Below are positions 28,562-35,674 of a stretch of 64,000 bases of DNA, piece after piece. Within the stretch, counting starts at the first letter, position 1; every line of letters starts with the position of its first letter. The stretch comes from Pycnococcus provasolii (Eukaryota > Chlorophyta > Pseudoscourfieldiophyceae > Pseudoscourfieldiales). Below the pieces are notes generated by a model, which made no database searches, was not told where the DNA came from, and was given only the letters and a program-made list of their open reading frames with translations. Made by a program: the position numbers and the translations under genes. The stretch spans positions 992,001 to 1,056,000 of the forward strand of contig CP150546.1 of the NCBI GenBank assembly GCA_049487715.1, in the 5' to 3' direction.

Positions 28562-28840
28562 TTATTTTGCGAGCGACTCGAGCGCCTTTTTGACATCCGC
28601 AGCGTTTAGGTTTGCGAGTGACAAGCGTTTCTCCACACCTTGTGGTGCAGTGCGCACAAAGAGCGACGGTTCTGCTCCCGCCGCCTCGCGTATGAGCACG
28701 GGCAGGCTCGGGTTCGCCTTTTTGATCGCCTCGTAGCTTTTGGAGACGAACTCGCGCGTTCCCGCGGACGACGGCGACGACTGGCAGAGCACGAACCGCA
28801 GCTCGCTCACGGCGGCGTTCAGCGCGAGCTTCGACGCCAT
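28562..28840 (-). CDS. NDUFA2: Mitochondrial complex I subunit NDUFA2 (B8)
   Basis: ATG at 28840 gives 92 residues (the frame is open further upstream). The protein has the thioredoxin-fold B8 layout: ELRFVLCQSSPSSAGTREFV, SKSYEAIKKANPSLPVLIRE, then PSLFVRTAPQGVEKRLSLAN and a final helix LNAADVKKALESLAK. The 'KKANPxLPxLIRE' block is diagnostic of the L51/S25/CI-B8 family, and the length matches complex I B8 (about 95-100 residues). It is a nuclear-encoded accessory subunit of NADH:ubiquinone oxidoreductase. The human protein has a Cys pair; only one of these is present here. Confidence 0.92.
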   Translation of the reverse strand: MASKLALNAAVSELRFVLCQSSPSSAGTREFVSKSYEAIKKANPSLPVLIREAAGAEPSLFVRTAPQGVEKRLSLANLNAADVKKALESLAK

Positions 28841-29555
28841 GGAAGGAGGGTCGCGAGAATAAATGAGGGGAGGGAGGACGAGGGTTTTGTATGGGAGCAA
28901 GGCACTGGGGAGTGGGGGCAAGAAACCCGAACCCCGAATTCAGAACCCCGAATTCAGAACCCGAACGTCTGGGCGCGTTTGGGGGTTGGTGATTGGGGGT
29001 TGGGAAGAACATGGAATGGTACTTTTTTAACACCGGATTCGCGTAAGAACCCAACGGTTTTGGGGGAAGCCCCAAAAATTAACTTTTGCGCTATTTGTGC
29101 GCTGAAGACGCGGTTTGTTGCGCTGTACTGTATTCCTCGTCTCTCATAATACAGTAGACTTTATAGAACAAAACAGCGCTCAAAACCGACCTGTAGAACG
29201 CCGTCAGTCTGTCAGTGCGTGAAGTACATAGGTGGTTTACATAGGGGAACATAACGGGGGAAAACGACGGAGAGGGCACCGAAATTCCCTTCCCCTGAAC
29301 GGTCTTCTACAACGGTTAATGGGAGGTCGGGGGCCTCCTGGTCGGAGTTTCATTACCTTCTACTCCACCGTAGTCGGCTCGCCTTCATTCCCCACTGCCG
29401 TTGCGTCGCCTTCGCCTTCGAAGCCATCTTGCGTATTTTAATATTGCTTGTATTGTGCTTAATTAGTCTCAACCTTGCGGCCTTAAGCAACGTGCGGCCT
29501 TAAGTCTGGTTGCAAGGTTTAAGCAAGGCCTCACCAAGGCCTCACCAAGGCAAAC
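28841..29555. other. Divergent intergenic region, NDUFA2 / CNB gene
   Basis: Contains AACCCCGAATTCAG tandem copies at 28927-28968 and GGCCTTAAG/AAGGCCTCACC phrases at 29478-29550 just before the CNB gene ATG. No gene recognised. Confidence 0.6.
28925..28970. repeat. AACCCCGAATTCAG tandem
   Basis: Three imperfect direct units (AACCCGAACCCCGAATTCAG, AACCCCGAATTCAG, AACCCGAACG) 90-130 bp upstream of the NDUFA2 ATG; a degenerate CCCTAA/CCCGAA-type tract. Confidence 0.7.
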
Positions 29556-32423
29556 ATGACCTTGCAGTCATCGACACACGGCCGATATGGAGCGCCGGGC
29601 CCGTCGCGGTTCACGAGGGCGGCCACACTTGTCAGGCAGGCGTCGGGCTCCGCCATGATGTTCGAAAAGCAGGCGAAAGGCACGCTCGTGGAAAGGTGCA
29701 TCCACGCACTGGAAAAACCAGTCGCGGAGAGAAACCCAGAGTCCGTGCTGCCCGTCCTCGCCTTCATCTCGAACATGCCGGAAATCAAGGCGCTCTCGCA
29801 CAGCCAGCAAGAACGACTCGCGCAGTGCATGCAGCTCGAGAGGTTCAGCACCGGAGACATCGTCTTCACGCAAGGAGATACGGGCGACAAGTTCTACATC
29901 GTCATCGAGGGAACGTTCGCGGTGCACATCCTCAAGGCGCAGGACGAGCCAGATAACGTTGCAGCCGTCGAACTCGCGCTCGGAAAAAGCGGCTCAGGCA
30001 AAGAGTTGGACGACGATGTGTCGCCTTCGCCGCCAAAGGCCGCTCCAGGATTGCTGAACTTGGAGAAGCTTTCGACAAGGCTTGTGGAATCAAATGACAG
30101 GCCGCCGTCGCCCGTTTCGCCCACTGTCGCCGAGGCTGCACTTGGCAACGTCCCGTGGCATGCTATGGGCGACAGTGATGCTGGCAACGAAGACGCGACC
30201 TGGGATAATGCGCTTCGGCGCATGGACCAGCGCAACCGGCGGCGACAGAAGGAGAAAATGACGACTTCGCAGAACTCCAGCTCAATCAAGATGAGGCCAG
30301 CGCCAAGACGGGGCAGCGTTGATAGCATTGATTTTGAGACGACGTCACAGCTACTCAGCCAAGCTCGCGAGTCTCAGGAGCTCGCGGGTCTCAGCATGAG
30401 CGTTCAGCAAGTCAAACCTCGCAGGTCTGCTGGCTCGGTCAACCTCGCGACACCCAGACAATCTATCGAGTCGGCTGTGTCTGCTGCATCAGACGAAGAT
30501 CTCGACGGCGAAGCTGGCAACGCCGCCTCCAGTGCGAAGGAAGCCGACCATGCATTGAATGCGAGGGTGGCATCACTGATGGGCGACGATGGGCGCGACG
30601 AACTTGGCACGCCGCGCTCCAACCGTCGCTGGAAGAAGGTGAACGAGATCCGATCCCGAGGCTGGTTCGGAGAGCTCGCTCTGATTAGCTCAGGCCAGCG
30701 CAGCGCGACAGTCTCGTGCGTGACGAAGGTGGGCATTCTCGCATCGATCAACCGCGAGGAGTACCAAAACATCCTCAAGGGTGGAATGGCACAAGACTTG
30801 GAGAAAAAGGTCACGTTCATGAGCTCAGTCACGGCGTTTGACAAGTCACAGCGCAAGGAACTCATAAGCATGTCATTCTTCTTCAAGCCTCACGAGTTTG
30901 ACCGCGGCCACGTGCTCTACCGCGAGCGAGAAGCGAACGACACGCATTTATCGCGCGACACCTTCGAGGACGGACTCTTCTCGGACAGCCTTTTTGTCAT
31001 TACCAGTGGTGAGTGCCAGCTACAGGTGGAGCGTGCGCACGTTCAAGGTCGCATCCGCATGCTTGAGGCTGGGGGTCAGATTGACACGCCGGCTGCGCGC
31101 GCTGCCGCCTTTGCACAGGCTGAGGCTGAGCGCAATGCGAAGCCATGGCTAGGCGACGGCGATGTGGAGCTTGACGAGGATGGGAGGCCGTGGTGGCACA
31201 TGCGCCGAAGAACGAACGCCCGGAAAGGTGACCCCGAGCTCGAAACGGAGAAAGCTCGCGCCCTCAGCGTAGCTGCCGCGCTTGGTGGACAAGCTCTGAA
31301 TCGAGGGCGACTCCCCGCGATCTTCTCGCTCTTGACGCTCGTGCGCGGAGCCACTGTTGGGAACACCATGGACGAGCTTGAGCTTCGTGAAAAGAAGGAG
31401 GTCATGCGCGAGACTGGACATATTAGCAAAACGACCGAGAAGGTGCGGCGCACATCGCCGCACACGATTGTGTGTATGTCAAAGGTTACAGCGCTGACGG
31501 TGCATCGAGATGAGATCTATCAGATGCCCTCGACTGCCCTGCAGGGCATTGCAACGGTAATGGACTGGCGGCGAGACTTGATAGACATGTGCCTTGATGT
31601 GATTGCACGGCGCATTGGCGAGGCACCTGCGAACCAGCCAACTCCGCTTTCCTTTCCAGCACCACCAGAGCTGTCTCCGCGCCCAGGTGCGTATGGCTTC
31701 AAGCACTCGCGACCAGCTGGAAGCGACATGGGTACCGGACTTCTTCCCGCAATCACGGAAGGAACTTCGCCAGGACACCGCGCTCGCCTTTCCGGCGGTG
31801 GCTCCGGCGGGCGCCTCGCGTATTCCGTCAAGTCAACGATCCCGAGGACCCCTGGGAGAAGCGCAGCAGTGACACAGCACAAGCCTACCGTACAGCTGCC
31901 ACAGCTGCCATCGCTGCTCGAGGAGACCGCCGGGTACAATCGTCGTGCGACGATAAGTCGCTCGGACGAAATATCAACACCCTCCGGTGTGCACACGGAC
32001 CGGACGCATTATCGTATATCGATCAAGCGTCAGCTCGCTGCGAGCGGCGCGGGGCTGCGTTTACCTCACTTCCGAACAACCACTTCGCTGAATAACATCG
32101 GCAAGCTCGTTCTCAGCCAAGCGAATGAGTATGGAGACGATGATCTTGGCGAGGGCGCGGCAACTGGCGAGGGAAAATCGGGCATCTCGACCATGCAGGT
32201 CACGCCCGCGAAGGCCAGCGCGACGGGGCGAAAGGTTCAGGGCGTTTTGGGTGCTGGCGGAGACGATGGCTGGAAAACAGATCGACAGACGCCTAAGAAG
32301 CCGTTGCGAAATGCTGAAGCTCAAGATAATGATAGAAAGCGTTTTCATAGACTCCGAACAATCGCGAAGTTCGATTTGCCAGATGAAAGACGACGTCAGA
32401 TCGAACGGCTTCTAGCTGGCTGA
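29556..32423 (+). CDS. Cyclic-nucleotide-binding-domain protein with large insertions
   Basis: ATG at 29556, 955 residues. The first half of a CNB domain (IVFTQGDTGDKFYIVIEGTF) sits at about 108-127, but its phosphate-binding cassette (GWFGELALISSGQRSATVSC) comes about 240 residues later, at about 370. Between them is a disordered Ser/Asp-rich insertion. The cassette keeps the Gly-Glu pair and the Arg that bind the cyclic phosphate, so this site may be functional. A second, poorer CNB-like region (HEFDRGHVLYRERE, DSLFVITSGECQLQVERA) is likewise interrupted and lacks a clear cassette. The C-terminus is basic and disordered. No kinase, channel or GEF domain is visible, so it may be a PKA-RII-like or ciliary scaffold; the function is unknown. 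Confidence 0.82.
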   Translation: MTLQSSTHGRYGAPGPSRFTRAATLVRQASGSAMMFEKQAKGTLVERCIHALEKPVAERNPESVLPVLAFISNMPEIKALSHSQQERLAQCMQLERFSTGDIVFTQGDTGDKFYIVIEGTFAVHILKAQDEPDNVAAVELALGKSGSGKELDDDVSPSPPKAAPGLLNLEKLSTRLVESNDRPPSPVSPTVAEAALGNVPWHAMGDSDAGNEDATWDNALRRMDQRNRRRQKEKMTTSQNSSSIKMRPAPRRGSVDSIDFETTSQLLSQARESQELAGLSMSVQQVKPRRSAGSVNLATPRQSIESAVSAASDEDLDGEAGNAASSAKEADHALNARVASLMGDDGRDELGTPRSNRRWKKVNEIRSRGWFGELALISSGQRSATVSCVTKVGILASINREEYQNILKGGMAQDLEKKVTFMSSVTAFDKSQRKELISMSFFFKPHEFDRGHVLYREREANDTHLSRDTFEDGLFSDSLFVITSGECQLQVERAHVQGRIRMLEAGGQIDTPAARAAAFAQAEAERNAKPWLGDGDVELDEDGRPWWHMRRRTNARKGDPELETEKARALSVAAALGGQALNRGRLPAIFSLLTLVRGATVGNTMDELELREKKEVMRETGHISKTTEKVRRTSPHTIVCMSKVTALTVHRDEIYQMPSTALQGIATVMDWRRDLIDMCLDVIARRIGEAPANQPTPLSFPAPPELSPRPGAYGFKHSRPAGSDMGTGLLPAITEGTSPGHRARLSGGGSGGRLAYSVKSTIPRTPGRSAAVTQHKPTVQLPQLPSLLEETAGYNRRATISRSDEISTPSGVHTDRTHYRISIKRQLAASGAGLRLPHFRTTTSLNNIGKLVLSQANEYGDDDLGEGAATGEGKSGISTMQVTPAKASATGRKVQGVLGAGGDDGWKTDRQTPKKPLRNAEAQDNDRKRFHRLRTIAKFDLPDERRRQIERLLAG

Positions 32424-32458
32424 GGCGGTTTCTCTACATATTTTTTGTGCAAAATAGG

Positions 32459-32463
32459 TGTAA
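32459..32463 (+). terminator. TGTAA polyadenylation signal, CNB gene
   Basis: TGTAA 35 nt after the CNB gene stop. Confidence 0.55.
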
Positions 32464-32515
32464 AATGTGTTAAATAAAACTTGATAAACAAGACATCAAT
32501 GAATCACACCGATTT

Positions 32516-32872
32516 TTATTTGTCTTCGAATTCAATCTCTGGATCGCCACGAAGTAGATACCGCACGACGACTGGTGCGGTATCGTCGTCGTCGTCGTCG
32601 TCGTTTGAGGTGACTGAGGTGGCGAAGGATGTGCCTGATACGTCGCATACTAACCCATCGAGCTCACGTGGACCACCAAGCTCACTTGCAAGTCCTCCTC
32701 CGAGTGAGTCAGATGCGTCAGATGCGCTGGGACCTACCCCACCCGCAGGTGGCCGCTACACTTGTTAACATGACGTAATAACTTAACTAAAAAAAAAATG
32801 AGTGACAATTTACAGTTCCAAGCACCTGTTCCAACTTCCAAGATTGGAAAGCAAACCCCCAACTGCTGCCAT
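32516..32872 (-). CDS. Candidate small two-exon gene for an acidic protein
   Basis: On the minus strand an open frame ends at a TAA (32516-32518) and encodes an acidic C-terminus: DGLVCDVSGTSF, a run of seven Asp, then APVVVRYLLRGDPEIEFEDK. It is closed upstream by a TAG with no ATG, so an upstream exon is needed. An ATG at 32872 (MAAVGGLLSNLGSWN) can be joined through donor GTGCTT at 32825 and acceptor CCCAG at 32727 (99-nt intron), which restores the frame and gives 85 residues. Position fits the window: convergent with the CNB gene (92 bp), divergent from TMEM184. Other splice choices are possible, and an overlapping plus-strand Ser-rich frame (32481-32768) is the rival reading. Confidence 0.35.
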
Positions 32873-33053
32873 GGAACGGTTTTAACAAAAACTTCCAAAC
32901 CCCTACTTTTTTCTGGGCATCTCTTTTCTAAACTGAACTTTTTGTGGGTTCTCTTCTCTCGGAGTTAGAAAAGTTGTGAGAAATTGGCGTCGTCATTCTC
33001 GGCGCGCGCTCGCAGCTGCCACTCACTATTACATATTGTGTCAGGTGTCAGCC

Positions 33054-34616
33054 ATGTCGCTCTCTCCTCCCTCCCTTCTTGAGGAAGATCATCAAGGTCC
33101 TGCTCCTGCTGTTTTGTCGGGCGACGCCGCTGTCTCCGTCGCGGGCATATGCTCGCTCACAGCCGTGCTGCTCTCCGTGTACCAAATCGGGGAACACCTC
33201 GTCTACTACACGGAACCCGAGTTCCAGAGGTACATCATACGAATCGTCTTCATGGTGCCCGTGTACGCTGTCCTCGCCTTCTGCTCGCTGAACGACGCCG
33301 TAAATGCGCTCAAGTTTGACACCATAAGAGACTGCTACGAGTCGTGGATTATCTACAACTTTCTCGCACTCTGCATCTCGTACATGGGAGGACCGGGCGC
33401 AGTTGTCGTAAACGCCGAAGGGACGGTTGTCGAGCCGTCGTGGTGCACGTGCACAGTGTGCGTGCTGCCAAGAGGGGGTGTGCCCGTCAACGCGACGTTT
33501 CTCAGAAGATGCAAGCAGGGAGTGCTGCAGTTCGTCATACTCAAGCCTATCCTAGCAATACTCGTGCTCACGCTCGACGCGTTCGACTTGTACGGAGACG
33601 GCGAACTATTCGCGTTCAACAAGGGCTACCCGTACATGGGTGTGCTCGTGTACAACCTCTCGTACACGATCGCACTGTACAGCCTCCTGCTCTTCTACCT
33701 AGGGACGCACGAGCTGCTCGCGCCGTTCAAGCCGCTGATGAAGTTCATCCTCATCAAGTCGGTCATCTTCCTCACGTTCTGGCAGGGACTATTCATCACA
33801 ATGTGCGCATCCGTGGGAACAATACACACGCCCACAGACGCCAAGCGCATACAGAACTTCCTCATCTGCCTCGAGATGGCGATGGCATCGGTGTTTATGC
33901 GCATCGCGTTTCCCGCGAAGGAGTACAACCCCACGGGGCAGTCGGCAAACTCGACATTCACGGTCCACGGCAACGGCCTCAGCAGTCTCGATGGCAACGC
34001 CGCGGCGGGTGGTGGTCACGACGCGTCGAGCTGGATGCCGGGTAGATCATCCGTCAACCGTGGCATCGGGCGTGTGCAACATGCGCTTAGCCTGCGCGAC
34101 GTCATGAACGACACGGTGCATCAATTTGCTCCACAGTACCACGACTACGTGCTGTACGACGCTGGCGGCGGCGGCATGGAAGAGCCAAGCGCACGCGATC
34201 GTTCGGACACAGCCGATGGAATGGATTACGCAACGCCAGAATCTGGACCTGATTCGAGCGGTAGCGGCGGCTTCTGGACGAAGTTCTGGGGTGGCACAAA
34301 CGGCCCATCATCACATCGTGGCGGCAGGAGAAAGGTGCTCAGACTGAAGACGTACACGCTGAAGGGCATGCCTACAAGCCTCAGCGGCGCCATGCACGGC
34401 ACGGACGAGTACGCGAGAGAGCACGGGCGTGGCGTAGCAGCTGCTACTCTGTCGGAGGAAGATGATGGTGTTGAGGAGACGCTGATGGCGGTGCGAGACG
34501 AGGGAGCTTCGGTTGTCGCGGTGGAGGAGGAGCAACCGCCTCCATCCCCAGTGGTCGCGGTGGAGGAGGAGCAGCCGCCTCCGCCTCCGCCTCCACCAGC
34601 AGCATCGAATGTGTAA
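33054..34616 (+). CDS. TMEM184/LAZ1-type (OST-alpha, DUF300) seven-TM protein
   Basis: First ATG at 33054 gives 520 residues. The N-terminal 300 residues carry about seven TM helices and the hallmarks of the OST-alpha/TMEM184 family: YTEPEFQRYIIRIVFMVPVY, the following DAVNALKFDTIRDCYESWII, YNFLALCISYMGG, RRCKQGVLQFVILKP and FKPLMKFILIKSVIFLTFWQ. Plant LAZ1 proteins of this family act at the vacuole membrane and in cell-death and brassinosteroid signalling; animal relatives are transport-linked. The C-terminal 220 residues are cytosolic, Ser/Gly-rich and end with two VAVEEEQPPP repeats and poly-Pro. No catalytic function can be assigned. Confidence 0.9.
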   Translation: MSLSPPSLLEEDHQGPAPAVLSGDAAVSVAGICSLTAVLLSVYQIGEHLVYYTEPEFQRYIIRIVFMVPVYAVLAFCSLNDAVNALKFDTIRDCYESWIIYNFLALCISYMGGPGAVVVNAEGTVVEPSWCTCTVCVLPRGGVPVNATFLRRCKQGVLQFVILKPILAILVLTLDAFDLYGDGELFAFNKGYPYMGVLVYNLSYTIALYSLLLFYLGTHELLAPFKPLMKFILIKSVIFLTFWQGLFITMCASVGTIHTPTDAKRIQNFLICLEMAMASVFMRIAFPAKEYNPTGQSANSTFTVHGNGLSSLDGNAAAGGGHDASSWMPGRSSVNRGIGRVQHALSLRDVMNDTVHQFAPQYHDYVLYDAGGGGMEEPSARDRSDTADGMDYATPESGPDSSGSGGFWTKFWGGTNGPSSHRGGRRKVLRLKTYTLKGMPTSLSGAMHGTDEYAREHGRGVAAATLSEEDDGVEETLMAVRDEGASVVAVEEEQPPPSPVVAVEEEQPPPPPPPPAASNV

Positions 34617-35674
34617 ACATATCCGCTAACTATAGTCCATGGTACTAAAAATTGTAACGTTGCATTTTACTCTACAGCACACTCTCTCGCGCGCGTCTCG
34701 CGTCTCTAGCTTTGATTGTGACCCCAATCACACGTCTGGACAGTCACGCGCAGCACGCCCGCCTTGTCACAAGTTGAAAGGTAAGGCAACTAACTAACCT
34801 TACTGTTACGAAGGCTAAAAGCAACCGTGTTGTTTTCGTGTCGTCGCGTTTATTTTACATAGCTTATTGTGATGGGGATCCGCCTGTGGTATGTTACGTA
34901 GGAAGGAACGGTCACCGGTGTAATGTTTTTCCCGAGGTCGCTCTCTCGCCACCTTCTCTCGCCCTGATGATGTGTTGTCACTCAGGAAGTGACAACTTCC
35001 TGATTCTCTAGCTAAGGTCTCGGTGAGACAACTTCCTGAGTCTCGCAAAGCATTTTATGTACTTACATACGACAACTTTGTACCCTACCATAGACAAGGC
35101 CGTTTGGCCTTCCACTCCCACTCCAACTCCCACTCCAACTCGGAAGGCGGAAGGCGGAAGCCTCTCGAGCCTACGATAGGCTCGTGAGACCGTGATGAGA
35201 GTCCACCGCCGGACCACCGGAGGGCGGAGGGAAATGCTATAGGAGTAGTCGAGCAATTAAGATAAATAGGTCCCTCTTGGAAAACCTCTGGTCGAGCTAA
35301 ATTGAGTAATTAGGTCCAGGATCGCTCGCCCAAAGCAACAGACTCTACAAATCTCTGGTCGGGCAATTAGGTCCGTGGAGGATTTTCACATCACATCCAA
35401 CACGGTCGGTGCCTTCTTCATCTCGATTCGATTAGCGAGAACCACCTTGCACTTCCCTTGCACCGACCGCCCCAATGCATTGGTCCCGCCCCATTGGTCT
35501 TTGCCTTGCCGTCCGTCTTAAGGGACGCTTGCGGCCTTTGCGGCTTTCCTCGAGACACACACCTTGGAAGTTGGAACGCATATTAATCTCGCGTCATATT
35601 TTAAGGTCGTTCTCATTTTTTCGTTTTTCGTTTTCATTGTTCAGTTTTCTGTTTTTTGTCAATTTTATATCATA
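34617..35674. other. Intergenic region, TMEM184 / calpain-like
   Basis: No gene found. Contains a second TGTAA (34653), a CCACTCCCACTCCAACTCCC tandem at about 35114-35142, and a repeated GGTC-GGGCAATTAGGTCC phrase (35265-35372). The calpain frame is open from a TTG at 35564, but the first ATG is 35675. Confidence 0.55.
34653..34657 (+). terminator. TGTAA polyadenylation signal, TMEM184 gene
   Basis: TGTAA 37 nt after the stop; a further TGTAA overlaps the stop codon itself (34612-34616). Confidence 0.5.

Noticed and set aside
32481-32768. Plus-strand Ser-rich small protein
   Set aside because: Starts with TTG, is dominated by a (GTC)n microsatellite, and the antisense acidic frame is more protein-like; left as the rival reading.
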